Shown here one piece after another: positions 42,235 through 52,134 of a DNA stretch of 64,000 bases. Source of the DNA: Winogradskyella sp. (GTDB lineage Bacteria > Bacteroidota > Bacteroidia > Flavobacteriales > Flavobacteriaceae). Every line of letters begins with the position of its first letter. Position 1 is the stretch's first letter. The notes beneath the pieces were generated by a model that saw only the letters and a list, made by a program, of their open reading frames with translations, did no database searches and was not told the origin of the DNA. The stretch spans positions 1-64,000 of the forward strand of contig NZ_JADGDZ010000002.1 in assembly GCF_016744625.1 (NCBI RefSeq), read 5' to 3'. The position numbers and the translations under genes are program-made.

Positions 42235-42690
42235 TTATAAACTATCCTTTAATTGTGTGATGAAATTGATTATTTCATTCGTTTCTTCCTTTGAGAACGT
42301 TGCGTCTTTATGAATTAAGGTGTAAGAATCTAAAGGCATTTCTCCGCTTTCTATTTGTTTAATAATTGATCGAAGTTTACTTTTCTTTCTTCGGTTTGAT
42401 AACGAATCCCATTCGTTGAAATTTAGTTCCGCTTTTCCTTCTTTAATGTGACCTTCTAAAAACCAGGTAAAAGGTTGCACTTTATTATACCAAGGGTATC
42501 GGGTGTTATTACTATGGCAATCATAGCAGGATACTTGCAACTTTTTTTGAATAGTTTTAGGTACATTATTAACCAACATAAAATCGGTTACTGGGACAAT
42601 ATCGCTTTGGTTGCGTTCTGTGGGTACAAATTGAATTCCCACAAGAACGACCAATGCGATAATTGCTATGATTTTTATAGCTTTTTTCAT
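42235..42690 (-). CDS. Haem-binding domain protein
   Basis: CYDCHSNNTRYPWYNKVQPFTWFLEGHIKEGKAELNFNEW. Confidence 0.8.
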   Translation of the reverse strand: MKKAIKIIAIIALVVLVGIQFVPTERNQSDIVPVTDFMLVNNVPKTIQKKLQVSCYDCHSNNTRYPWYNKVQPFTWFLEGHIKEGKAELNFNEWDSLSNRRKKSKLRSIIKQIESGEMPLDSYTLIHKDATFSKEETNEIINFITQLKDSL

Positions 42691-43293
42691 TTAGTTAATT
42701 TCTCTTTGCACTTTACCACATTTAAGCATTTTGCTACCATAGTATGGGTTTGTTACTTCTTCATTCATACTTAACCAAGCTGAACCACCGTCAAACATTG
42801 GACAAAATTGTTCGTATAATTTTGTTGTTGTTCCTGTAATTGCTACCATATCAGTTACATCCTTGCTTAAGATTTTAAAGTGCTCACGTTGGTGGTCTAT
42901 ATCATTTTTTGAAATATGCTCTGAATGCTCAACAGCATCTTCAATAATATCCTTTAAATCTGCTTTTTTAGCATCTGAATAATTTGAAACATCAAGATTT
43001 CCTAAACTTTTAGCAAGGGTTGCACCAAGGTTTTTTGCCTTTACATTATCGTCTGCGACCAATGCATCTTTAAGATTGAAATAGTCATTTAAAATAGCTT
43101 GTGATGCGCCATCTCCATTCATTGCCATTTTCTTGCTTTCTCCATCGTGATGTCCATCGCTATTATCGTGGTTCATTTCTGAATGATTACCATCTGAGGT
43201 ATTTTGTTCCTTTTTTGCGTCTTTGCAAGACACCGCTGTTACCGTGATAAATGCTATTGCAACTATACCTATTGTTAATTTTAGTTTTCTCAT
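42691..43293 (-). CDS. DUF3347-like lipoprotein (paralogue of 41663-42211)
   Basis: Lipobox VSC; YEQFCPMFDGGSAWLSMNEEVTNPYYGSKMLKCG. Confidence 0.8.
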   Translation of the reverse strand: MRKLKLTIGIVAIAFITVTAVSCKDAKKEQNTSDGNHSEMNHDNSDGHHDGESKKMAMNGDGASQAILNDYFNLKDALVADDNVKAKNLGATLAKSLGNLDVSNYSDAKKADLKDIIEDAVEHSEHISKNDIDHQREHFKILSKDVTDMVAITGTTTKLYEQFCPMFDGGSAWLSMNEEVTNPYYGSKMLKCGKVQREIN

Positions 43294-43324
43294 TACTATT
43301 TGTTTTAGTGTTAATATTATTTAC

Positions 43325-45775
43325 TTAAAATCTTACGGATAATCCTCCGCCAGCTCCAAAGCGGTTATCATAACTTCCCATTAACGAGAAATTTCTAGAT
43401 AGCATATATTCGGCTCCTGCACTCCATACGGTTTCTGAAGTAAAATCTTTATTCATAGGTAAATCATCTACGAAACCTAAATCTATTTGGTATTCATAAT
43501 AACCGAATACAGACAGTTTAGGGAATATCATTATACTGCGTCCTACACCAATTCTTGGTCTTAGTTTATTATCGACACGCACATCTAAATTGAATAAGTA
43601 GGGCGTTAAATAACGCACACCAACAACTGCTGTAGTACTAAATTCATCTAAGCTGTCTGGAGATTCATTTTCAATATTAACTCCTCCAAAAACTCGTAAA
43701 TAATCGTGTAGATAGCGTTCATATGTAAATTCTCCTTCCATATTCTCATTCCAGCCATATTCAAAAGAGGCATTAAATTGATTTCTAATATTCGAAGTCA
43801 ATAAATTAAAACCTGTAGTATGCGATGCAACATCTGCCATTCCCCAAGTGTACCATTTATTAGTTTCTTCAATGATTTTAGAAGCTGGAAATTCATCCAT
43901 TCTTGGGTCTCTTGGCGTATCATAAGACACTACTCTTGCCATACCACCCATCATATGATATAAAATGTGGCAATGGAAAAACCAGTCTCCAGCCTCATCG
44001 CCATTATTTCCATAAAATTCTATGGTCATTTTTTGCATTGGTGGCACATTTACCGTGTGCTTTAATGGCGAGTATTCACCATTTTCATTAAGTACTCTAA
44101 AAAAGTGACCGTGCAAGTGCATTGGGTGGTGCATCATCGTCAGGTTATTGAATGTAATGCGCGTTACCTCCTTATTATTTATTTTGATATTATCAGCCTC
44201 AGACAATGGTACACCATTCATACTCCAGATGTAACGATTCATATTACCAGTAAGATTCAATAAGATTTCTTTTACAGGAACATTCTTGTCGTAGGTTGTT
44301 TTCTCTGGCGACTTTAAATAATCGTAATTGTATTCGGAAAACATATCCATTCCTTCTATCTTCATTCCCGGCATAGAATCCTCTTTCTTCATATTCATTC
44401 CAGACATTGTTTTGTCTTTATTCATATCCATTCCTGCCATATTAGAATGGTCCATCTTACCCATTGCTATAGTATCTTTTGACTTATTCATATCCATTCC
44501 AGATGTTTTTGAATGATCCGTCTTCATACCTTTCATTTTAGAGTGATCCACTAGCATTGAATCTTTAGGCATTTCCATTTTAGAATGATCCATTTTCATC
44601 TCTCCATCCATTTTCATTCCCTCCATTTTATCCATCTGCATCCCGTATTCCTCATTCATCTCAAAACGCTCATCCTTACCTGGCTGAAATTTTAAGGCGT
44701 GTGCACCCATTTTCATATCCATTTTAGCCATTTTTTGCATCATCCCGATTTTATCTGGTCGAGCAACATCCATTGCAGGTAAAATTGTACCATTACCTAT
44801 AAAAGCAGATGCTGTACCAGAACCATCTTGTGCAGTAATTCTAAATTCCATCTTACCTTCTTTTGGTACCGTGACAATAAAATCATACGTTTCGGCTACT
44901 CCTATAAAAGTTTTATTTCTTTCTACAGGAACCACATCTAATCCATCTGAAGAAACCAGTACAGGCGTTTCCCCACCAAAAGTCATCCAAAAAGAGGTAG
45001 AAGCTCCTCCATTAATCATTCGTAGTCTTATTTTTTCACCAGCTTTAAATTCTGGATAGTCAATGCTTTCTTCTCCATTAATTAAAAATGCAGGATAATA
45101 TACATCTGCAATATCTGCACCTTCCATACGCTGTCTCCAAAAATCTAATTGCGCACCAAAAGCACCTCGTGCGATTACTTGATTTAGTGGTGTAGCTGTT
45201 CCTTTTTTAATGCCATACCATTCGTTGCCACGTTTTAAATTACGCAATACGTTCATTGGCTTTTCATTAGTCCAATCAGAAAAAACCAATACCAATTCTT
45301 TATCATAATCCAACACTTTTTCTTTAGGCTGAATTACAATGGAACCATAAACACCGCTTTGTTCTTGTAACATTGTATGCGAGTGATACCAGTAGGTTCC
45401 AGATTGCTTGATAGGAAATTCATATTTCTGTGTATGGCCTGGTTCTATAGGTGGTGTATTTAAGTAAGGAACACCATCGTAAAAGTTAGGAAGTAAAAGT
45501 CCGTGCCAATGCACCGATGTTTCTACACTCATCTCGTTCTTTACATAAATAATTGCATATTCTCCTTCGGTAAATTCTAATGTCGGACCAGGAATGGTTC
45601 CATTAACGGTCATTCCCATAACGTCTTTTCCTGCTTTATTTACGGTAGCCTCTCGTAAGGTGATGGTGTGTTCTCTTATAGGAAGGTTATTTATGTTTCC
45701 TTCTAACTGTACTTCTTGAGCAAAAACGCCCGTTGTTAAAGCAAGTAGTAAAAGAAATATCAATTTTGTTTTCAT
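43325..45775 (-). CDS. Multicopper oxidase (PcoA/CopA type) with Met-rich insert, fused to a PcoB/CopB-like beta-barrel
   Basis: SVHWHGLLLPN, YWYHSH, HPMHLHGHFFRV, HCHILYHMMGGM; MDHSKM-type repeats; C-terminal beta-rich ~200 aa ending SVRF. Confidence 0.85.
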   Translation of the reverse strand: MKTKLIFLLLLALTTGVFAQEVQLEGNINNLPIREHTITLREATVNKAGKDVMGMTVNGTIPGPTLEFTEGEYAIIYVKNEMSVETSVHWHGLLLPNFYDGVPYLNTPPIEPGHTQKYEFPIKQSGTYWYHSHTMLQEQSGVYGSIVIQPKEKVLDYDKELVLVFSDWTNEKPMNVLRNLKRGNEWYGIKKGTATPLNQVIARGAFGAQLDFWRQRMEGADIADVYYPAFLINGEESIDYPEFKAGEKIRLRMINGGASTSFWMTFGGETPVLVSSDGLDVVPVERNKTFIGVAETYDFIVTVPKEGKMEFRITAQDGSGTASAFIGNGTILPAMDVARPDKIGMMQKMAKMDMKMGAHALKFQPGKDERFEMNEEYGMQMDKMEGMKMDGEMKMDHSKMEMPKDSMLVDHSKMKGMKTDHSKTSGMDMNKSKDTIAMGKMDHSNMAGMDMNKDKTMSGMNMKKEDSMPGMKIEGMDMFSEYNYDYLKSPEKTTYDKNVPVKEILLNLTGNMNRYIWSMNGVPLSEADNIKINNKEVTRITFNNLTMMHHPMHLHGHFFRVLNENGEYSPLKHTVNVPPMQKMTIEFYGNNGDEAGDWFFHCHILYHMMGGMARVVSYDTPRDPRMDEFPASKIIEETNKWYTWGMADVASHTTGFNLLTSNIRNQFNASFEYGWNENMEGEFTYERYLHDYLRVFGGVNIENESPDSLDEFSTTAVVGVRYLTPYLFNLDVRVDNKLRPRIGVGRSIMIFPKLSVFGYYEYQIDLGFVDDLPMNKDFTSETVWSAGAEYMLSRNFSLMGSYDNRFGAGGGLSVRF

Positions 45776-45840
45776 AGTTATCTTTTTTTATAAAAATACT
45801 GTTGGTTAACAGCTTGCTATCTATTAATTATGGTTGGTAT

Positions 45841-46407
45841 TTACACAATTCGGTCTAAAGGATTCCTAAAATTTTGCTTGTTGTCTTTGTACTCTGTTAA
45901 GCTCATACCTGTCTCATTTTTAAATTGATTACTTAAATGCGTTAAATTGCTATAATCAAGTAGTTGTGAAATTTCTGTAAAGTTGTTTTCTTGTAATTGT
46001 ATCAGTTCTTTTACTTTTTCTATTTTCAATTTGATAAAGTATTTTTCTATAGTTATACTTTCATTAAATGAAAAAATCTTACTGATTTTTGAGTACTCAA
46101 TATTCATTGTACTTTCTAAATATTTAGAGAGTGTTTTCTCTAATTGTAAAGGTAATTTTTGCAGTAATTTGATGAGTTCAATTTTAGTTTGTTCTACTAA
46201 TTGCTGGTCTTGAGCAAGTAGAATTTCAAAGCCATTGTTTTCTAAGGCATCTTTTATATTTTGAAAATCATCTTTAGATTTCTGTTCATAAATTATAGAG
46301 CCCAATTCGATATGTTTTGACTGAATACCCAATGCATCGACATCTCTCTGGATTGCTTTAATACAGCGATTACAAACCATATTTTTTATGAATAATTTCT
46401 TTTCCAT
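45841..46407 (-). CDS. AraC-type HTH regulator with N-terminal HMA-like domain
   Basis: IKNMVCNRCIKAIQRDV then ISQLLDYSNLTHLSNQFKNETGMSLTEYK. Confidence 0.75.
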   Translation of the reverse strand: MEKKLFIKNMVCNRCIKAIQRDVDALGIQSKHIELGSIIYEQKSKDDFQNIKDALENNGFEILLAQDQQLVEQTKIELIKLLQKLPLQLEKTLSKYLESTMNIEYSKISKIFSFNESITIEKYFIKLKIEKVKELIQLQENNFTEISQLLDYSNLTHLSNQFKNETGMSLTEYKDNKQNFRNPLDRIV

Positions 46408-46410
46408 CGG

Positions 46411-47628
46411 TTAGTTGATTAGGTAATTAATCAATGCAGATTGTATGTAATACATCTGTATGGATTCCACCTGATTCAACTCAAATTTGAGTTGTAGCTC
46501 TTGAATATCCAGCACGTCGTTAAAATCGATAGTTCCCGTTTCATAATTCTTGATGAGAATTTGTTCGGCATCTTTAGCTTGCTTTAAATTTTTAGCTTGT
46601 GTGTTGTATGCTATTCTGGACTGATTATGTTGGGATATCGCTTTCGCGAAAGCTGACTCCAGCACATTTAATCGCTCATCCTTTTGCAAGTTAATTTCTT
46701 GCTGTCGCAGTTCATTTTGCTTAGAAATAGATTTATACCGATTATTAAAAATGGGAATAGAAACAGAAACCATAGGCATCAAAATATCTTTACCATTATC
46801 GCTAGGAAATGCATCTGTACGCTCACTAACAGGTAAATAATCCACGCCAAAACCTATCATAGGCAATCCTTCACGCTGATTGAGTAACTCTGATTGCGCT
46901 ACAGATTCGTAAAGTTTATCGTACTTGAGTAATTCAGGATTTAATGCTAAACCTTCTAAAGTTTTGATTGAGTCTATTTCTGGAATATTCATCTCTGTAG
47001 GAATAGTAATCAGGGCATTTTTTTCTTTATTTAATAAATTATTAAATACAGTTTGCTCTGCGATAAATTCTTCTTCAAGCACTTCTTTTTTCTGTTGCAT
47101 TTCGTTCTGGCGTATTTGTAAACGCAGTACATCTACCGCACTCGCTTTGCCCACTTCTACAGATGTTAAAGCTAATCGCTCGTAAGTATTTAAAAGCTGG
47201 ATATTCTCTTCAAGTACTTCTTGCTTTGCTCGAATGGCGTATAGTCTATAATACGATTGAGAAACAGAAAGCGCTAACTTTCGTTTTGCAATCGCGATTT
47301 CCACATACTCGGTATCTGCCATAGAGGTGGCATAATTTTCACGTGCTGTTATAGTTCCAAACCAAGGCAACATTTGTTTTACACCTATACGTGCTCGTTG
47401 CGCTCCTGTTCTGGTTTCTGGTGTGCTCAAAAAATAGCCTGCGCTTATCTCTGTATTAGGAATCCAGTCAGCCTCATTTACTTTTTCTTCGGCTCTATTA
47501 TAGCGCAATTCAAAAGCCTGAATGTCTGGGTTATTAGATTGTGCCTCGTCTATGTATGCTTGTAATTGTTGCGCTTTCGCGAAAGCGGAAACAAACAAAA
47601 GACAAAGAATTATTAGTGTATTTTTCAT
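46411..47628 (-). CDS. TolC-family outer membrane efflux protein (CusC-like)
   Basis: Signal peptide and TolC-type coiled-coil repeats; overlaps the CusA gene by 4 bp. Confidence 0.8.
   Translation of the reverse strand: MKNTLIILCLLFVSAFAKAQQLQAYIDEAQSNNPDIQAFELRYNRAEEKVNEADWIPNTEISAGYFLSTPETRTGAQRARIGVKQMLPWFGTITARENYATSMADTEYVEIAIAKRKLALSVSQSYYRLYAIRAKQEVLEENIQLLNTYERLALTSVEVGKASAVDVLRLQIRQNEMQQKKEVLEEEFIAEQTVFNNLLNKEKNALITIPTEMNIPEIDSIKTLEGLALNPELLKYDKLYESVAQSELLNQREGLPMIGFGVDYLPVSERTDAFPSDNGKDILMPMVSVSIPIFNNRYKSISKQNELRQQEINLQKDERLNVLESAFAKAISQHNQSRIAYNTQAKNLKQAKDAEQILIKNYETGTIDFNDVLDIQELQLKFELNQVESIQMYYIQSALINYLIN
46640..46653. repeat. Palindrome GCTTTCGCGAAAGC (AFAKA)
   Basis: Exact. 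Confidence 0.95.
47573..47586. repeat. Palindrome GCTTTCGCGAAAGC (16-mer form; AFAKA in a signal peptide)
   Basis: Exact. Confidence 0.95.
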
Positions 47629-50600
47629 TTGTTTGCTCTTTTAAGTTGAAATTCTTTTTTCCAGCTATACAATACTGGTAGTAGAAAATAGGATGTAACA
47701 TCTATAATCATCCCACCAAAAATAGGTATCGCCATAGGTATCATTATATCACTACCTTTTCCAGTAGACGTAAGGACTGGAAGTAAAGCGAGTACGGTTG
47801 TAACGGTTGTCATTAAACAAGGTCTAATACGTTTTCCAGCTGCCTCTAAAGTAGCAAGCCTTATCCCTTTTTTAGTATCTGGATTTTTACTTTCAAAAGA
47901 TTGGTCTAAATAAGTGGCCATTACCACACCATCATCTGTAGCAATACCAAACAGCGCTATAAACCCTACCCATACGGCAACACTTAAATTGATAGTTTTC
48001 ATATTAAAGAGGTCTCGCATATTCTCGCCAAAGAGACTAAAATTGAAAAACCAATCTTGACCATATAACCAGATCATTATAAAGCCACCAGCAAACGCCA
48101 CAGCAATCGCAGTAAAAACCATCAACGACGTGGAAACTGACTTGAACTGGAAATAAAGAATCAAGAAAATTACGAGTAGGCAAAGTGGAACTACAACCGC
48201 TAAGGTTTTTTCTGCTCTTAATTGATTTTCATAGGTTCCCGTAAAGCGATAGCTTATACCTGAAGGAACAACCAATTTTCCCGTATCAATATTTTCCTGA
48301 ATTAATGCCTGTGCATTCTCTACAACATCTACTTCGGCAAAACCATCGAGTTTATCAAATAGTACATAACCAATTAAGAATGTGTCTTCACTTTTAATGA
48401 CTTGCGGTCCTTGTTCGTAACGAATGTCTACTAACTCGCCTAATGGCACAGGATTCCCTTTTTCAACCGGAACATAAATTTTTTTTAAGTCGTCTTCATT
48501 ACCACGTAATTCCCGTGGGTAACGTACACGAATACCATAGCGCTCGCGACCTTCAACAGTTTGTGTAAGTGGCATTCCTCCAACAGCTACTTTAAGAACC
48601 TCCTGCACATCCATTACTGAAATACCGTATCTGGCCAATTGTTCTCGCTTGATATCAATAAGTAAATAAGGTTTCCCAACAATACGGTCTGCAAAAACAG
48701 CTTGTTCTTTTACACCTTCGGCTTGTTTTAAAATACCTTCTAATTGTAAACCGAAATCCTCAATCGTTTTTAAATCAGGACCCTTTACTTTAATTCCCAT
48801 AGGCGCTCGCATTCCCGTCTGTAGCATCACGAGCCTAGTTTCAATAGGCTGTAATTTGGGTGCAGAAGTAACTCCTGGGAATTTGGTCACCTTAACTATT
48901 TCATTCCAAATATCATCTGGGCTATTGATGTCTGGTCGCCAGTTTCTGTAATACTCGCCATCGTTATCTTCAATTAAATCATCCCGGTTTGCAGAAGTCT
49001 GTAGACTTGCTTTATCATAATTTGCATTTTTCTCAACTTCGTTATTTGGATTTACGATGAACTTATTATTTTTGAGGACAAAAAATCCGTCATCATTTAC
49101 CTGATAGCGTTGTCTTTCACCATTCTCGTTACGTATATATTCAGATTTATACTGAATTACATTTTCATACATAGAGAGTGGAGCAGGATCTAAAGCAGAA
49201 TCTGTTCTTCCAGATTTACCTACTACCGTTTCAATTTCTGGAATGCTTGCCACTGCCATATCGAGCTGTTGTAGTACACGTTTATTTTCTTCAACTCCTG
49301 CGTGTGGTAAGGATGTAGGCATTAATAAGAATGAACCCTCATTAAGTGCTGGCATAAATTCTTTACCAGTATTACGCATAATCAAAAACCCAAACGTCAA
49401 TACCGTTGCTGGAATAATTAAAAACAAAAGTTTATTTTCTAATGCCCAGCGTAGTATTCTATCATAATACATTCTGAAAATAGAGAATACACCCAGCAGT
49501 CCGAAACAGATAATAGATACAAATATCAAATTGAGAAAAATGCTACGGTCAAAACCTAGCGGTCTCCAGTATTCGGCAAGAAGTATGACTATCGCAATAC
49601 AGGAAATAATAATATGAATGAGATTTGCTCGTTTTGCTGTAATAATCTCTCTCACACTCAAAATTGCTACGACACCAAAGGCAATTAAAATAAGTCCTAG
49701 CCAGTAGCCGAAAATAATCGCCGTAACGCCTAGAATGATGAGAACACTATTGACAATGTATTTAGTACGTTCTCTAAGAGTATTATTTCTAAAAAGGAAA
49801 GCAGCAACTGGCGGAATTATAAATAGAGCAATAACTAAAGAGGATGCAAGTGCCATCGTCTTTGTAAACGCCAGTGGACGGAATAATTTACCTTCTGCAC
49901 CTATCATTGTAAAAACGGGCAAGAAACTGATAATCGTTGTGAGTACCGCAGTTAAGATTGCGCCAGAAACTTCAGCAGTAGCGTTGTAGATTATTTCGTT
50001 TGTGGTGTATTCTATACCGCTTTCGCGAAAGCGTAACTTCTCATCTTCCAAATGCCGAATCATATTTTCGGCAAGTATGACGCCTACATCCACCATTGTA
50101 CCAATAGCAATAGCAATTCCTGATAGTGCAACAATATTTGCATCTACATTAAAAAGCTTCATCGCGACGAAAACCATCAATACCGCTACAGGTAATAATC
50201 CTGAAATTAGAATGGATGCTCGTAGATTAAATACCATTACGATAATTACTAAAATAGTAATGAGTATTTCAAGAGTAAGCGCTTCGTTAAGTGTATGAAG
50301 TGTTTCCTCAATGAGCTGTGTACGGTCATAGAATGGAACAATAGTTAATTGTGAGGTGCGACCATCTGCTAATATTTTAGTTGGAAGTCCTGATGATAAT
50401 TCGGCAATTTGATCTTTTACATTATTAATGACTTCCATTGGGTTTGCGCCATAGCGAGCTACCACAACACCACCTACAACTTCGGCACCTTCTTTGTCTA
50501 GAATACCACGCCTTGTTGCTGGTCCTAAATGAACATTTGCAACGTCCTTTATACGAATAGAAGTGAAGTTTTCTGAATCTACGACTGCATTTTCTATATC

Positions 50601-51377
50601 TGCTATCGATTTCACATACCCTAAACCACGCACGAGATATTCGGCTTGGTTAATTTCTAAAGTTTGAGCACCGATGTCTTGATTGCTTTCCTTGACAGTT
50701 TTTGCTATCTGGGAGAGACTTATGTTATATTGACGCATTTTTTCTGGGTCAATATCCACTTGGTATTCCTGAACATAGCCGCCGATAGATGCTACTTCTG
50801 AAACGCCGCCTGCAGAAGACAATCCATACTTCACGTAATAATCCTGAATACTACGTAATTCTTGCAAATCCCAACCACCAGTAACATTACCGTCTTGATC
50901 ACGACCTTCGAGTGTGTACCAAAATATTTGTCCCAATCCCGTTGCGTCTGGGCCCAAAGCTGGGTTGACACCTTCGGGCAATAAATTTGCAGGAAGCGAA
51001 TTGAGTTTTTCAAGAATGCGGCTACGTGACCAATAAAACTCTACGTCTTCTTCAAAAATGATATAGATACTGGAAAACCCAAACATAGAAGAACTACGAA
51101 TAGTTTTAACTCCAGGAATACCCAGAAGTGAAGTCGTAAGTGGGTAGGTGATCTGGTCTTCGATATCCTGCGGAGATCGCCCTTGCCATTTTGTAAAAAC
51201 AATTTGTTGATTTTCACCAATGTCTGGAATAGCGTCTACTGCAACTGGATTGGTAGGTAGAAAACCTGTGTCCCAACTAAATGGTGCGTTTATAACTCCC
51301 CAACCTATAAAAAGAGTTAAAAGAAGTACCGCTACAAGTTTATTTTCAATTAGAAATTTAATCGCCTTATTAAGCAT
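47625..51377 (-). CDS. cusA: CusA-type heavy-metal RND transporter (no TolC fusion)
   Basis: VDAIPDIGENQQIVFTKWQGRSPQDIEDQITYPL; GTMVDVGVILAENMI; C-terminus ends after the TM region. Confidence 0.85.
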   Translation of the reverse strand: MLNKAIKFLIENKLVAVLLLTLFIGWGVINAPFSWDTGFLPTNPVAVDAIPDIGENQQIVFTKWQGRSPQDIEDQITYPLTTSLLGIPGVKTIRSSSMFGFSSIYIIFEEDVEFYWSRSRILEKLNSLPANLLPEGVNPALGPDATGLGQIFWYTLEGRDQDGNVTGGWDLQELRSIQDYYVKYGLSSAGGVSEVASIGGYVQEYQVDIDPEKMRQYNISLSQIAKTVKESNQDIGAQTLEINQAEYLVRGLGYVKSIADIENAVVDSENFTSIRIKDVANVHLGPATRRGILDKEGAEVVGGVVVARYGANPMEVINNVKDQIAELSSGLPTKILADGRTSQLTIVPFYDRTQLIEETLHTLNEALTLEILITILVIIVMVFNLRASILISGLLPVAVLMVFVAMKLFNVDANIVALSGIAIAIGTMVDVGVILAENMIRHLEDEKLRFRESGIEYTTNEIIYNATAEVSGAILTAVLTTIISFLPVFTMIGAEGKLFRPLAFTKTMALASSLVIALFIIPPVAAFLFRNNTLRERTKYIVNSVLIILGVTAIIFGYWLGLILIAFGVVAILSVREIITAKRANLIHIIISCIAIVILLAEYWRPLGFDRSIFLNLIFVSIICFGLLGVFSIFRMYYDRILRWALENKLLFLIIPATVLTFGFLIMRNTGKEFMPALNEGSFLLMPTSLPHAGVEENKRVLQQLDMAVASIPEIETVVGKSGRTDSALDPAPLSMYENVIQYKSEYIRNENGERQRYQVNDDGFFVLKNNKFIVNPNNEVEKNANYDKASLQTSANRDDLIEDNDGEYYRNWRPDINSPDDIWNEIVKVTKFPGVTSAPKLQPIETRLVMLQTGMRAPMGIKVKGPDLKTIEDFGLQLEGILKQAEGVKEQAVFADRIVGKPYLLIDIKREQLARYGISVMDVQEVLKVAVGGMPLTQTVEGRERYGIRVRYPRELRGNEDDLKKIYVPVEKGNPVPLGELVDIRYEQGPQVIKSEDTFLIGYVLFDKLDGFAEVDVVENAQALIQENIDTGKLVVPSGISYRFTGTYENQLRAEKTLAVVVPLCLLVIFLILYFQFKSVSTSLMVFTAIAVAFAGGFIMIWLYGQDWFFNFSLFGENMRDLFNMKTINLSVAVWVGFIALFGIATDDGVVMATYLDQSFESKNPDTKKGIRLATLEAAGKRIRPCLMTTVTTVLALLPVLTSTGKGSDIMIPMAIPIFGGMIIDVTSYFLLPVLYSWKKEFQLKRANK
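50019..50032. repeat. Palindrome GCTTTCGCGAAAGC (16-mer form; RFRES frame)
   Basis: Exact. Confidence 0.95.
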
Positions 51378-51485
51378 ACGATTTGATTATTAGATAGTTG
51401 AAATTGTGCGAAGTAAAAAATACCGTACACGAGATTCAGCCCACTACAGTATAACTGCTGGGCTTTGTTTCAAAAGTCTAATAGA

Positions 51486-51905
51486 TCAAATAAGAAAAGT
51501 CTGGTGCAACACTTGCACGTCCTGTTTGACAAAGGGCGGCGAGTAAGCAACAAAAGGAACATCTGTAGTTGCGGTTCCTTCAAATAAATTTAAATAAGAA
51601 TATGTAAATGAGGCAACAAAAACTTGTTGCTCGAAACTGAGTGAATCAAAAGAAACCTTTAAATCATCTTGCCCTTGCTTAACCATTTGCTCATCAGAGC
51701 AGCAAGACTTTTTAGATAGTGTTGGTTTCTCACAAGAAACAGTTACTTGTGCTTTCTCCATTCCGCAAGTTTCTACTTGTTGAACAAAAGAAAAATCAAC
51801 AAGTATATCTCCACAATAATGCATATCCACAGTAAACGACATCGTAGTCATAAGAACTACGGCTGCCATAAAAACTGCCATTGATTTGTGGATAAATTGT
51901 TTCAT
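51486..51905 (-). CDS. HYC_CC_PP-like small secreted protein
   Basis: Signal peptide; MHYCGDILVDF...CC...PP pattern; start placed at MKQFIHKS. Confidence 0.65.
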   Translation of the reverse strand: MKQFIHKSMAVFMAAVVLMTTMSFTVDMHYCGDILVDFSFVQQVETCGMEKAQVTVSCEKPTLSKKSCCSDEQMVKQGQDDLKVSFDSLSFEQQVFVASFTYSYLNLFEGTATTDVPFVAYSPPFVKQDVQVLHQTFLI

Positions 51906-52134
51906 TTGATACAAAGTTAAAAATTTATTTAACATTGAAGCTGTCTTTAACTAATTTTTATGCTCTCGATAAAATCATATTTTAGAAAATTAAGAACAAA
52001 TCACAATGAAATTCTTTTAACTTAGTAAGCTCACAAATCATTAAACTTCATTAATTATAGATTTCGATTTAGCAGACATACACGCATCATACTCCAGTCT
52101 TATTCCAAAGAAGATTGACGGTATTACTGTCTAT

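Noticed and set aside
51438-51464. Hairpin AGCCCA...TGGGCT upstream of the CusA gene as a terminator
   Set aside because: Stem is short and the T-run lies on the wrong strand for the upstream minus-strand gene; left uncalled.
52045-52134. N-terminal extension of the JetA-like protein (IIDFDLADIHASYSSLIPKKIDGITVY)
   Set aside because: Frame is open but offers no ATG/GTG/TTG start; possible rare start, not enough evidence to move the call.
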